A DNA stretch of 64,000 nucleotides, from NCBI RefSeq assembly GCF_002407245.1, contig NZ_CP010681.1, forward strand, positions 3,100,001 to 3,164,000, given 5' to 3'. Source of the DNA: Phaeobacter piscinae (GTDB taxonomy: Bacteria > Pseudomonadota > Alphaproteobacteria > Rhodobacterales > Rhodobacteraceae). The position numbers and the translations under genes are program-made. The notes under the pieces are model-generated. The model ran no database searches, was not told the DNA's origin, and worked only from the letters and a program-made list of their open reading frames with translations. Below are positions 34,590 to 43,011 of the stretch, one piece after another; position 1 is the stretch's first letter; every line of letters starts with the position of its first letter.

Positions 34590-35399
34590 GTGGCGCATAT
34601 TATTGTCGTCGGCAACGAAAAAGGTGGGGCGGGCAAGTCCACCGTCTCCATGCATGTGGCAACCACGCTGGCCCGGCTGGGGTACAAAATTGCCGCCTTG
34701 GACCTTGATCTGCGGCAGCGGTCGCTCGGGCGCTATCTGGAGAACCGCAAGGCGTTCATGGAGAAAGCCGCGCTGGAGCTGCCGCTGGTTGCCCTGCACG
34801 AGCTCCCTGAAATCGACGCCGATAGCCTGCAACCCGGCGAGAATGTCTACGATCACCGACTGTCTGCTGCGGTCTCCGAACTGGAACCCAGCAATGATTT
34901 CATCCTGATCGACTGCCCCGGATCGCACACCCGTCTAAGCCAGGTCGCCCATTCGCTGGCAGACACGCTGATCACGCCGCTGAACGACAGTTTTGTCGAT
35001 TTTGACCTCCTCGCTCACACCGATCAGAAAGGTGAGAAAATCACCGGCCCGTCCGTCTATTCCGAAATGGTCTGGAATGCGCGGCAGCTGCGGGCCCAGG
35101 CCGGGTTGAAGCCGATTGATTGGATCGTGATCCGCAATCGTGTTGGCACCCAGCGCATGGTCAACAAGGAGAAGATGGAACGCGCCATTTCCATGCTGTC
35201 CAAACGGATCGGGTTTCGCGTGGCGCCCGGCTTTTCCGAGCGCGTGGTCTTTCGGGAGTTGTTCCCGCGTGGGCTGACGTTGCTGGACCTGAAGGATATT
35301 GGCGTCAAACAGCTGAATATCTCCAATATCGCCGCACGTCAGGAACTGCGGGACATGATGAAATCGTTGAACCTGCCAGGCGTGGATGTCGATATCTGA
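34590..35399 (+). CDS. mipZ: Division-plane positioning ATPase MipZ
   Basis: A 269-residue ParA/MinD-type ATPase. The deviant Walker A is NEKGGAGKSTVSMHVATTLA near the N-terminus. LALDLDLRQRSLGRYLENR-type text follows (AALDLDLRQRSLGRYLENRK), and Walker B is FILIDCPGSHTRLS. In alphaproteobacteria MipZ forms a pole-to-midcell gradient with ParB and blocks FtsZ assembly near the origins. The GTG at 34590 gives the family N-terminus MAHIIVVGNEKGG and has GGGGAAG five bases upstream; further in-frame TTG and GTG codons upstream are less likely. Its last 14 bases overlap the exosortase gene. Confidence 0.95.
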   Translation: MAHIIVVGNEKGGAGKSTVSMHVATTLARLGYKIAALDLDLRQRSLGRYLENRKAFMEKAALELPLVALHELPEIDADSLQPGENVYDHRLSAAVSELEPSNDFILIDCPGSHTRLSQVAHSLADTLITPLNDSFVDFDLLAHTDQKGEKITGPSVYSEMVWNARQLRAQAGLKPIDWIVIRNRVGTQRMVNKEKMERAISMLSKRIGFRVAPGFSERVVFRELFPRGLTLLDLKDIGVKQLNISNIAARQELRDMMKSLNLPGVDVDI

Positions 35400-37014
35400 C
35401 CAGCCCCCCATCACCGGCGAGACCGGTCCGATCGCTCAGCGCGGCGGGCGTCGGCTGGTCCTGATCCTTGGGCTGGCAGTTGCTGAACTGTTTGTCATCA
35501 TGGTGGCCTATCAGCTGCTGGCCAATGTGCATTGCAAATTCACCGGCGCAGATCTGGCGTGCACAACTGTGCGCTCGATCGCCGGGCGCTTGTTGGCCGT
35601 TCTAACCGTGCTTGGGCTTTATCTGATCCTGATGCGCAGCGCATATCACGCATTGACGTCTGCCATCGGACAGGCCCCAAGACGCCCCTCGGCGCTGGTG
35701 CTCAACCTTGCGGGCCTAATGATCGCGCTTGTCCCGTTGGCACTGTTTGGCCCTACCGGGATCAACGCATGGATATCGCCGACGCTCATTCTAATCTGCC
35801 TCGGCGGCGCTATTGCCGGACTGGGTGGGGTGCTGTCCCTGATGCCACTGCGTGCATGGCTGATCTGGTTGCGCGGCTGCGGGCTCTCTTTGACGCTGGC
35901 GCTGATGGTGGCGCTGGTCATGCCGGACATCACCCGCATGATGGAGCCGATCTGGAACATTGAGGCACTGACCTCGGTGACCTTCGTTCTGGTGACATGG
36001 GTACTGGAAGTCTCGGGCGCGACGGTCTGGTCTGATGCGGCGCTGCATCTGATCCGCGTTGACGGGTTTCTGGTGGAGATCGGCGAACCATGCTCCGGCG
36101 TGGAGGGCTTTGCGCTCGTCACCACCTTTATGGGGCTATATGCGTTACTGATGGGACGGGATATTCGTCAGACACGGTACTGGCTGGTCTTGTTCCCTGC
36201 GGCGCTGCTGCTCAGCTGGGCATTCAACATCGTGCGTATCGCCATCCTGATCCTGATCGGTGCATGGATCGCACCGGAGCATGCCGTTAACGGCTTCCAC
36301 AGTTACGCCGGCTGGCTGATGTTTACACTATTGGCGCTGCTGGTGCTGGCCATTGCGCATCGCTCTCGCTGGTTGCAGACCAATCCAGAGGCGCTGGCCG
36401 CAGCTGCGGCTGAACTGCCGCCGATGCGCGCTGATATGCTGCTTGCCTCCATCGTCCCATTCATCGTGATGATGTTAAGCGGTGTGCTGGTGTCCGCGAT
36501 TTGGGCAGATCCTGCGCAAGGGTACCCGCTGCGCGCCGCGATGATGGCCGCCGCTTTGCTCGTATTCTGGCCTGCCCTGCGCCAGTTGGCATATCGACCA
36601 AGGCCAATTGACATCGCGGCCGGCGCCGCGATCGCCGCTGTCTGGATTGTGATGTCCACACCGGACATCAGCCGGGGTGGCACCGATGAACGCGATATGC
36701 TCTGGGTTGGCACACGTCTTCTCGGCACCGTCGTTCTGATCCCGATTATCGAAGAGTTGTTCTTTCGCGGATATTTGCTGCGCCGCATGGCAGGACAAGG
36801 TCAGATTCTACGGGCCGTTGTCGCACTTCTCATCACGAGCGCCCTCTTTGGCCTGATGCACGACCGTTTTGCCTTGGGAATGGCGGCTGGCGCCATCTTT
36901 GGTGCGCTATATTTGCGCGGCGGCGGTCTGGCTGCGGCGATACTGGCCCATATGGTGGCCAATGCGCTGATCGCCTATGTCGCCTTTGCCACAGCAAACT
37001 GGGCCCTGATCTAG
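35386..37014 (+). CDS. xrtE: Exosortase E / CAAX-type (CPBP) protease fusion, VPEID-CTERM system
   Basis: A 542-residue polytopic membrane protein made of two enzymes. Residues 1-330 are an exosortase: the catalytic triad is visible as Cys236 in EPCSGVEGF, Arg284 in NIVRIAILI and His305 in HSYAGWLMF. Residues 350-542 are a CPBP/Abi-type intramembrane protease with EELFFRGYLLRR (Glu456, Glu457, Arg461), LFGLMHDRF (His492) and AHMVANALIAY (His522, Asn526). This matches the exosortase E/protease family linked to VPEID-CTERM proteins. The ATG at 35386 lies inside the 3' end of mipZ (14-base overlap). A VPEID protein gene converges from the right 36 bases away, which is the predicted substrate. 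Confidence 0.93.
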   Translation: MSISDQPPITGETGPIAQRGGRRLVLILGLAVAELFVIMVAYQLLANVHCKFTGADLACTTVRSIAGRLLAVLTVLGLYLILMRSAYHALTSAIGQAPRRPSALVLNLAGLMIALVPLALFGPTGINAWISPTLILICLGGAIAGLGGVLSLMPLRAWLIWLRGCGLSLTLALMVALVMPDITRMMEPIWNIEALTSVTFVLVTWVLEVSGATVWSDAALHLIRVDGFLVEIGEPCSGVEGFALVTTFMGLYALLMGRDIRQTRYWLVLFPAALLLSWAFNIVRIAILILIGAWIAPEHAVNGFHSYAGWLMFTLLALLVLAIAHRSRWLQTNPEALAAAAAELPPMRADMLLASIVPFIVMMLSGVLVSAIWADPAQGYPLRAAMMAAALLVFWPALRQLAYRPRPIDIAAGAAIAAVWIVMSTPDISRGGTDERDMLWVGTRLLGTVVLIPIIEELFFRGYLLRRMAGQGQILRAVVALLITSALFGLMHDRFALGMAAGAIFGALYLRGGGLAAAILAHMVANALIAYVAFATANWALI

Positions 37015-37050
37015 ACCCGGTTTCCTCTGTCGTCATACGCCATCACAGCA

Positions 37051-37362
37051 TCAGTTCTGTATGGATCGGCGGCGGCGCAGTTCCCAAGTCAGCAGAAGCG
37101 CTGCCGCAACCGCAGCGACGGCGAGCAGACCGGCACTGACATCAATTTCCGGAACCGTCTGGCCCCCACCGTTGCCATTGCCATTTCCGTTACCTCCGCC
37201 GTTGCCCCAGCCGTTGCCCCAGCCATTGCCCCAGCCGTTGCCGTTGCCGTTCCCAGGGCCACCCGCATCCGGCCACTCACCCGCTGCAAAGGCATTCGGA
37301 CCAGTTGCAAACCACACAGCCGCTGCGGCTGTCAGATGGGTCATGCGCAGTGTCAGTTTCAT
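37051..37362 (-). CDS. VPEID-CTERM sorting-domain protein, Gly/Asn-rich
   Basis: A 103-residue exported protein. It has a signal peptide (residues 1-27, ending NAFAA), a low-complexity Gly/Asn/Trp-rich mature region with GNGWGN repeats (about 36-67), and the sorting motif VPEID (70-74). A membrane helix (75-92) and a basic cluster RRRR near the C-terminus follow. This is the standard CTERM tripartite signal, with the signature of the VPEID variety handled by exosortase E. By analogy with PEP-CTERM systems, the exosortase should cut near VPEID and move the protein to the cell surface. The convergent exosortase gene 36 bases away makes the pairing very likely. The mature function is unknown. 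Confidence 0.9.
   Translation of the reverse strand: MKLTLRMTHLTAAAAVWFATGPNAFAAGEWPDAGGPGNGNGNGWGNGWGNGWGNGGGNGNGNGNGGGQTVPEIDVSAGLLAVAAVAAALLLTWELRRRRSIQN
37171..37254 (-). repeat. Short tandem repeats encoding the GNGWGN tract
   Basis: Three consecutive 12-bp units (GTTGCCCCAGCC on the plus strand, 37201-37236) are flanked by degenerate 6-bp units (GTTGCC/ATTGCC). They encode the Gly-Asn-(Gly-Trp) repeats. Copy-number change by slippage would keep the reading frame, so length polymorphism between strains is expected. Confidence 0.85.
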
Positions 37363-37475
37363 TGCATCTTATCCTTGCTGCTCTGTCGCTGTCCGGGGTG
37401 ACGCGTTGCGAGGTTTCGACGAATCTCACTGACCACACCCTTTTCCTGCTTTCAGCACTAAGGGAGAAAAATGCG

Positions 37476-37493
37476 AAAATTATGGCAAATTTT
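37476..37493. promoter_or_regulatory. AT-rich inverted repeat upstream of the VPEID gene
   Basis: AAAATT (37476-37481) and AATTTT (37488-37493) form a perfect 6-bp inverted repeat with a 6-base spacer, 114 bases upstream of the VPEID-CTERM start and 39 bases after the cyclase 3' end. It is the most obvious candidate operator in the VPEID promoter region, but AT-rich palindromes arise by chance. Confidence 0.3.
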
Positions 37494-37531
37494 ACCTTTC
37501 GCTGAATTCCAGCCCCAACAGGTCGCGGAAA

Positions 37532-38746
37532 TTACCCCTCGTAGATCGTGAACAACTCCACCGGCTCTGCGACACCGCGCAGCATATAGCGACCCAACGA
37601 GACCAGATCATGGTTGGTCGGTTGAGCTGCTTTTTGCACCTGCTCAGATACGATGATGCTGCGCCCAACGGAGGTATGCATACCGGATATCCGCGCCGTC
37701 AGATTGACGGTTGGCCCGATAACTGTGAAATCCAGCCGGTTCTCAGAGCCGATATTTCCGTAGAGGATTTCGCCCGCGTGCAGCGCCAGAGTGAAATCCG
37801 CAGTTGGCACGCCTTGCGCTGCGCGCTCCTTATTGCGCTTGCGAATTTTCCCCTGCAGTGCGCTGGCGGCAGCGAGGGCAGCAGTCGCGTCCTCACCAAT
37901 GCTGCCAAGATCGAACATGGACAATATGCCATCACCCATGAATTTCAGGATATTCCCGCCGTGAGACTGGATTGTCTCAACAGCCAGACCAAAGTAATCG
38001 TTGAGCATATCAATCAGCTCGGCACCCGGAATTTGCTCTGCCAGCTGGGTGAACCCTTTCAGATCGAAGTAACAGATCACCGCATCAATCTGGCGGGAAG
38101 ATCCGCGTTGAATTTCGCCCGACAAAACCCGCTGCCCGGCGTCGCGCCCCAGATAGACCTGTAACAGATCTTTGGCCATCTGCTGTGCAGATGCCGCGCG
38201 CAGCGCCAATGCCAGATGCGAGTAAATCTGGCGGATCAGGGCCAAGTCTGTATCTGTAAATCCCTCGGGATGATCGGTCGACCAGGACGACAAAATCCCC
38301 TCACCCGGGCGGCGCGGATCAAAGGGTGCGTCAGCGAAATCGCCGAACCGCTTTGCCAAGGCAAAGTAATCCGTTGCTCCGCGCTGCTTGAACTGCGCCA
38401 ACGCTGGAAACCTCTCCAGAACATGGCCTGTCAGCTTACTGCGGAACTCAGGCACATCGCGTTCCAACATGTAGTAGAAGGTGCTGTAGAGCCATTCATC
38501 TCGTGGGGTATCGCTGTGTTCATAGAACTCATGCGACAGCCCGTCGGCCCGCGTCCAGCTGAACCCAATACCACCATATTTCGGATGATAGGCGCGCTGT
38601 GCCAGATGGAAGCGTAGCAGGGGTACCCCGGTATCGGCGAGCCTCTGGCAGAATCCCTGCAACATCTCCTGACGGCTGGCCCCCCGTAGCCCTTCAGCAG
38701 TGAGCCAGTCGATTATCGGCGTGGCGCGTGAAGCGGCATCCGTCAT
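37532..38746 (-). CDS. Class III adenylate/guanylate cyclase with N-terminal sensory-like domain
   Basis: A 404-residue protein. The C-terminal cyclase domain (from about 205) starts with IDAVICYFDLKGFTQLAEQIPG, where the FDLKGFT motif holds the first metal Asp, and continues with GGNILKFMGDGILSMF and FTLALHAGEILYGNIGSENRLDFTVIGPTVNLTARIS. The N-terminal 190 residues are soluble, with no membrane helices; the part RRPGEGILSSWSTDHPEGFTDTDLALIRQIYSHLALALRA resembles the end of a GAF/PAS-type helix connector. The ATG at 38746 is chosen among three in-frame ATGs because of the GAGG upstream. It lies downstream of a MarR gene on the same strand but with its own gap. Confidence 0.9.
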   Translation of the reverse strand: MTDAASRATPIIDWLTAEGLRGASRQEMLQGFCQRLADTGVPLLRFHLAQRAYHPKYGGIGFSWTRADGLSHEFYEHSDTPRDEWLYSTFYYMLERDVPEFRSKLTGHVLERFPALAQFKQRGATDYFALAKRFGDFADAPFDPRRPGEGILSSWSTDHPEGFTDTDLALIRQIYSHLALALRAASAQQMAKDLLQVYLGRDAGQRVLSGEIQRGSSRQIDAVICYFDLKGFTQLAEQIPGAELIDMLNDYFGLAVETIQSHGGNILKFMGDGILSMFDLGSIGEDATAALAAASALQGKIRKRNKERAAQGVPTADFTLALHAGEILYGNIGSENRLDFTVIGPTVNLTARISGMHTSVGRSIIVSEQVQKAAQPTNHDLVSLGRYMLRGVAEPVELFTIYEG

Positions 38747-38803
38747 TATGCACGGCCTCATATTGTGGTCCCGGTCCAATCTGAGGCCTCAACCCGGCGA
38801 TGT

Positions 38804-39244
38804 CTATGGCTCAATTCCTGCAAGTTTGCGCAACATGTCGCGCAGCGCCGCACTTTCCCCGTCGCTAAGCCGCCCCGCGAGTTGACGATCATAGATCGCA
38901 GCCTGCGTACTCAGGTCCCGGTAAGCGGCCTCACCTTGCGACGTAAGTTCCAGGTGCTCGGCACGACGATCTTTCTCGTCGCGATGACGTAGCACAAAAC
39001 GACGTTCCGCCAGTTTCGCAACCGCCCGACTGATCTTCGTCTTGTGTATCTTGGCACGCTGGCCGATCTCGGTTGCTGTCATGCGGCCGTAATTGCCCAA
39101 GTGAAACAGCACACGCCATTCATTGCGCAGCATTCCATAGCGGTTCTTGTAGTGCTTTTGAAACTCAAGCGAGGATTCCTCCGCCGCCCGGTTGAGCAGA
39201 TACGGCAAGAAATCCTGTAACGCGAAGTCATCTTTTTCATCCAT
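38804..39244 (-). CDS. MarR-family regulator, probable repressor of the homogentisate operon
   Basis: A 146-residue winged-helix regulator. The DNA-binding part is [63 protein letters not shown], typical MarR with the wing DEKDRRAEH (given by its ends). It is divergent from hmgA across 72 bases that contain an 18-bp inverted repeat (39265-39282), the natural operator for both genes. In Pseudomonas the hmg repressor is IclR-type, so a MarR protein would be an alternative solution in this lineage. Effector unknown; homogentisate or a related aromatic acid is the obvious guess. Confidence 0.88.
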   Translation of the reverse strand: MDEKDDFALQDFLPYLLNRAAEESSLEFQKHYKNRYGMLRNEWRVLFHLGNYGRMTATEIGQRAKIHKTKISRAVAKLAERRFVLRHRDEKDRRAEHLELTSQGEAAYRDLSTQAAIYDRQLAGRLSDGESAALRDMLRKLAGIEP

Positions 39245-39264
39245 AGGGCAGAGCTATCCCTTGT

Positions 39265-39282
39265 TAGTTACAAAATCAACTA
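39265..39282. promoter_or_regulatory. Candidate MarR operator between marR and hmgA
   Basis: TAGTT (39265-39269) and AACTA (39278-39282) form an inverted repeat spanning 18 bp, the usual span of MarR-family sites. It lies about 21 bases from the regulator start and 35 bases before hmgA, in a 72-base divergent gap. Binding is inference from position and symmetry. Confidence 0.55.
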
Positions 39283-39316
39283 TTACCGAAACAGAGAACA
39301 CCAAAAGGAGCGCCTC

Positions 39317-40678
39317 ATGAATCACAAAGTCGATGCCCATGAAATGATCCAGGCCCCGTCTCTTGCCGGGCCTCACGCGGGCTATATGCCCGGATTTGGC
39401 AATGACTTTGAGACAGAAGCGTTGCCCGGCGCCCTGCCGCAAGGCATGAACAGCCCGCAGAAATGCAACTACGGTCTCTATGGTGAACAGCTGAGTGGCA
39501 CCGCCTTTACCGCCCCAAGCCACCAGAATGAGCGCACCTGGTGCTATCGCATTCGCCCCTCGGTAAAACACTCTCATCGCTACACCAAGATTGATCTGCC
39601 CTATTGGAAGTCCGCCCCGAACGTGGATCCGGATGTGATCAGCCTCGGTCAGTACCGCTGGGATCCGGTGCCGCATGGCACCGAGGGACTGACCTGGCTC
39701 ACGGGCATGCGCACCATGACCACGGCAGGTGATGTGAACACCCAGGTCGGCATGGCGAGCCATGTCTATCTGGTCACCGACTCGATGGTGGACAGCTATT
39801 TCTATTCCGCTGATTCCGAATTGCTGGTGGTTCCACAGGAAGGGCGCCTGCGGTTTGCGACTGAGCTGGGCATCATTGATCTCGAGCCCCAGGAAATCGC
39901 CATCATCCCACGCGGGCTGGTCTACCGGGTCGAAGTGCTGGACGGCCCCTGTCGTGGCTTTGTCTGCGAAAACTACGGGCAGAAGTTTGAATTGCCTGGC
40001 CGTGGCCCGATCGGTGCCAACTGCATGGCCAATCCGCGCGATTTCAAGGCGCCGGTGGCGGCGTTTGAGGACCGCGAGACGCCATCCACCGTCACCATCA
40101 AGTGGTGTGGCCAGTTTCACGAGACCAGGATCGGTCACTCACCGCTGGATGTGGTGGCCTGGCACGGCAACTACGCGCCAATGAAATATGACCTGCGGAC
40201 CTATTGCCCGGTTGGCGCCATCCTGTTTGACCACCCGGATCCGTCGATCTTTACTGTGCTGACGGCCCCATCGGGCCAGCCCGGCACCGCAAATATCGAT
40301 TTCGTGTTGTTCCGGGAACGCTGGATGGTGGCAGAAGATACCTTCCGCCCGCCGTGGTATCACAAGAACATCATGTCCGAGCTGATGGGCAATATCTATG
40401 GCCAGTATGACGCCAAGCCACAGGGCTTTGTCCCCGGTGGTGTCAGCCTGCACAATATGATGCTGCCGCATGGCCCGGACAGAAACGCATTTGAGGGCGC
40501 ATCCAACGCAAACTTGGGTCCGGAAAAGTTGGACAATACCATGTCCTTCATGTTCGAGACGCGTTTCCCGCAGCATCTGACGCCATTTGCCGCCAATGAG
40601 GCACCGCTGCAGGATGACTACATCGATTGCTGGGCTGACATCGAAAAGAAATTCGACGGCACCCCGGGCAAAAAATAA
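39317..40678 (+). CDS. hmgA: Homogentisate 1,2-dioxygenase
   Basis: A 453-residue non-haem iron enzyme that opens the ring of homogentisate to maleylacetoacetate. Recognisable motifs: [25 protein letters not shown] near the N-terminus, [47 protein letters not shown] in the cupin region, and the metal-binding [27 protein letters not shown] with [14 protein letters not shown] after it (His-Glu-His ligands). It opens the seven-gene aromatic operon. AAAAGGAG lies before the ATG. Length and motifs are fully normal. Confidence 0.98.
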   Translation: MNHKVDAHEMIQAPSLAGPHAGYMPGFGNDFETEALPGALPQGMNSPQKCNYGLYGEQLSGTAFTAPSHQNERTWCYRIRPSVKHSHRYTKIDLPYWKSAPNVDPDVISLGQYRWDPVPHGTEGLTWLTGMRTMTTAGDVNTQVGMASHVYLVTDSMVDSYFYSADSELLVVPQEGRLRFATELGIIDLEPQEIAIIPRGLVYRVEVLDGPCRGFVCENYGQKFELPGRGPIGANCMANPRDFKAPVAAFEDRETPSTVTIKWCGQFHETRIGHSPLDVVAWHGNYAPMKYDLRTYCPVGAILFDHPDPSIFTVLTAPSGQPGTANIDFVLFRERWMVAEDTFRPPWYHKNIMSELMGNIYGQYDAKPQGFVPGGVSLHNMMLPHGPDRNAFEGASNANLGPEKLDNTMSFMFETRFPQHLTPFAANEAPLQDDYIDCWADIEKKFDGTPGKK

Positions 40679-40683
40679 GCAAA

Positions 40684-40719
40684 GGGGGGCGCTGCCCCCT
40701 CTGCGGCCCTGAGGGCCGC
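40684..40719. repeat. Two hairpins between hmgA and fahA
   Basis: GGGG-N6-CCCC near 40686-40699 and the perfect GCGGCCCT-G-AGGGCCGC (40703-40719) lie just after the hmgA stop. There is no T run, so full termination is unlikely; they may stabilise the hmgA 3' end or attenuate. A conserved-looking CCCCCGGAGTATTT stretch follows (40725-40738). Confidence 0.6.
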
Positions 40720-40784
40720 ATTCACCCCCGGAGTATTTCGGGAAAGATGACGAGAGCAGCGGCTCTCAAACAAAAGGATCACGC

Positions 40785-42041
40785 ATGCCTTTGAAAAAAT
40801 CCTGGGTCTCCTCTGCCAATAGTGCGACCCACCCCTTCCCGCTGAACAACCTGCCCTATGGGGTGTTCTCTGTCGACGGTGATGATCCCCGCTGCGGTGT
40901 TGCGATCGGAGACATGATCCTGGATATGCAGGCCGCCGAGGAGGCCGGACTGATCCAGCTGGGCGATGCGCCGCTGTTTGACGTGCCTTATTGGAATGAT
41001 CTGATGGAGGAAGGCCCGGCCGTCTGGGCCGCGCTGCGCGAACGGTTGACTGCGCTGTTGTCCGACGGCGCTGCCGAGCAGGAACAGCTGGAACCCCTGC
41101 TGGTTCCGGCAGCCGGTGCGGAGTTGCACATGCCGTTTGCAGTCAGCGAATACACTGACTTCTATGCAGGTAAGAACCACGCCTTCAATGTCGGTACCAT
41201 GTTCCGCGGCCCCGAAAACGCCCTGCCGCCGAACTGGCTGCACATCCCCATCGGCTATAACGGTCGCGCATCCTCTGTCGTGGTGTCCGGCACCGATGTG
41301 CGCCGCCCTTGGGGCCAGCTGAAGGGACCGAACGATGCCGCACCCCGCTGGGCGCCTTGCGCGCGGTTCGACATCGAGCTGGAGATGGGTGCGATTGTCG
41401 GCACCCCTTCCGATGGCCCGATCACCGTTCAGGAAGCCGATGATCATATCTTTGGCTACGTGTTGCTGAACGACTGGTCTGCACGTGACATTCAAGCCTG
41501 GGAATATCAGCCACTGGGTCCGTTTCAGGCCAAGGCAACGGCCAACACAATCAGCCCCTGGATCGTGACCAAACCGGCGCTGGAACCGTTCCGCTGCAAC
41601 ACACCAGAGCGCGAGGTGGAATTGCTGGATCACCTGAAGGACTGCGGGCCGATGCTTTATGACATCGACCTAGAAGTCACCATGGCGCCACAGGGCAAGG
41701 ACGCGACCACCATCGCGCGGACCAACTACAAGGAAATGTACTACTCCGCCGCGCAGCAGCTGGCACATCACGCCACCTCCGGCTGCCCGATGAACGCGGG
41801 CGATCTTTTGGGATCTGGTACCATTTCCGGCCCAACCAAAGACAGCCGCGGCTCACTTCTGGAACTCAGCTGGGGCGGCAAGGAGCCGCTGACGCTGGAC
41901 ACCGGCGAGGAGCGGTCCTTCATCGCAGATGGCGATACGCTGACCCTGAAGGGCGCGGCCAAGGGCGATGGCTATACCATTGGCTTTGGCGACTGTACCG
42001 GCACTGTTCTGGCCGCACTTGAAGACCCCTACGCAAGATAA
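40785..42041 (+). CDS. fahA: Fumarylacetoacetase
   Basis: A 418-residue hydrolase that splits fumarylacetoacetate to fumarate and acetoacetate. N-terminal SH3-like domain (to about 118) is followed by the catalytic domain with SEYTDFYAGKNHAFNVGTMFRG. Later segments YNGRASSVVVSGTDVRRPWGQ and FDIELEMGAIVG include the metal-binding acidic residues, and ATSGCPMNAGDLLGSGTISGPTKDSRGSLLEL is near the C-terminus. AAAAGGA lies before the ATG. It is the second gene of the operon, 106 bases after hmgA. Confidence 0.97.
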   Translation: MPLKKSWVSSANSATHPFPLNNLPYGVFSVDGDDPRCGVAIGDMILDMQAAEEAGLIQLGDAPLFDVPYWNDLMEEGPAVWAALRERLTALLSDGAAEQEQLEPLLVPAAGAELHMPFAVSEYTDFYAGKNHAFNVGTMFRGPENALPPNWLHIPIGYNGRASSVVVSGTDVRRPWGQLKGPNDAAPRWAPCARFDIELEMGAIVGTPSDGPITVQEADDHIFGYVLLNDWSARDIQAWEYQPLGPFQAKATANTISPWIVTKPALEPFRCNTPEREVELLDHLKDCGPMLYDIDLEVTMAPQGKDATTIARTNYKEMYYSAAQQLAHHATSGCPMNAGDLLGSGTISGPTKDSRGSLLELSWGGKEPLTLDTGEERSFIADGDTLTLKGAAKGDGYTIGFGDCTGTVLAALEDPYAR

Positions 42042-42052
42042 GGAAGACCACC

Positions 42053-43003
42053 ATGGCAAAGGCTTTTGCGTCCCAAGGGGACATGAGCGAAAAGAAGATC
42101 ACCTTCGATGAAATCGGCGAAGGCCTCTATGCCTTCACCGCCGAAGGCGACCCGAACTCCGGCGTCATCATCGGCGATGACTCCGTGATGATTGTCGAGG
42201 CGCAGGCCACCCCGCGGCTGGCAAATAAGGTGATCGAATGCGTGCGGTCCGTGACCGACAAGCCGATCACTCATGTGGTGCTGACGCATTATCATGCTGT
42301 CCGCGTGCTGGGCGCATCGGCCTTTGGCGCGCGGAACATCATCATGTCGGATAAGGCACGTTCGATGGTGGTCGAACGCGGGCAGGAGGACTGGGACAGT
42401 GAGTTCCAGCGCTTTCCGCGTCTGTTCGAAGGCCATGAGAGCATCCCCGGCCTGACCTGGCCGACCACCACCTTCAGCGATTCCATGACTGTCTACCTCG
42501 GCAACCGCCGCGTTGATATCAAACATTTGGGCCGCGCTCATACCGCGGGTGATGCTGTGATCCATGTGCCGGACCAGAACGTCATGTTCACCGGCGACAT
42601 CGTTGAATACCACTCCGCTTGCTACTGCGGTGACGGGCATTTCAGCGATTGGGGCGACACGCTCGACAATATCAAAGCCTACGACGTGGATGCCATCGCA
42701 CCCGGCCGCGGTGATGCGCTGGTTGGCAAGGAGATGGTCAACGCTGCCATTGAGAATACCCGCGATTTCGTTGAGAGCACCTACCGCCCCGCCGCCAAAG
42801 TGGCGGCCAGAAACGGCACCTTGAAAGAGGCCTGGGATGCCGTGCGGGCCGAATGTGATCCGAAGTTCGCGGACTACGCGATCTATGAGCATTGCCTGCC
42901 CTTCAATGTGGCGCGCGCCTATGATGAGGCCCGCGGCGTTGATACCCCGCGCATCTGGACCGCCCAGCGCGATCTGGAGATGTGGGACGCGCTTCAGGAC
43001 TAA
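42053..43003 (+). CDS. MBL-fold protein of the homogentisate operon with incomplete metal-site motif
   Basis: A 316-residue protein with the metallo-beta-lactamase fold order. The metal motif HxHxDH reads HYHAVR (His79, His81; Asp and the third His replaced by Val83 and Arg84). A later His (GRAHTAGD, His163) and Asp (FTGDIVEYH, Asp182) remain, and the final His position reads APGRGD. Three to four ligands are thus present, so it may bind a single metal or none. It is translated after fahA with an 11-base gap and AAGGAAG upstream. A thioesterase or lactonase-like role on an aromatic intermediate is possible, but no function can be claimed. Confidence 0.85.
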   Translation: MAKAFASQGDMSEKKITFDEIGEGLYAFTAEGDPNSGVIIGDDSVMIVEAQATPRLANKVIECVRSVTDKPITHVVLTHYHAVRVLGASAFGARNIIMSDKARSMVVERGQEDWDSEFQRFPRLFEGHESIPGLTWPTTTFSDSMTVYLGNRRVDIKHLGRAHTAGDAVIHVPDQNVMFTGDIVEYHSACYCGDGHFSDWGDTLDNIKAYDVDAIAPGRGDALVGKEMVNAAIENTRDFVESTYRPAAKVAARNGTLKEAWDAVRAECDPKFADYAIYEHCLPFNVARAYDEARGVDTPRIWTAQRDLEMWDALQD

Positions 43004-43011
43004 GATCCACA

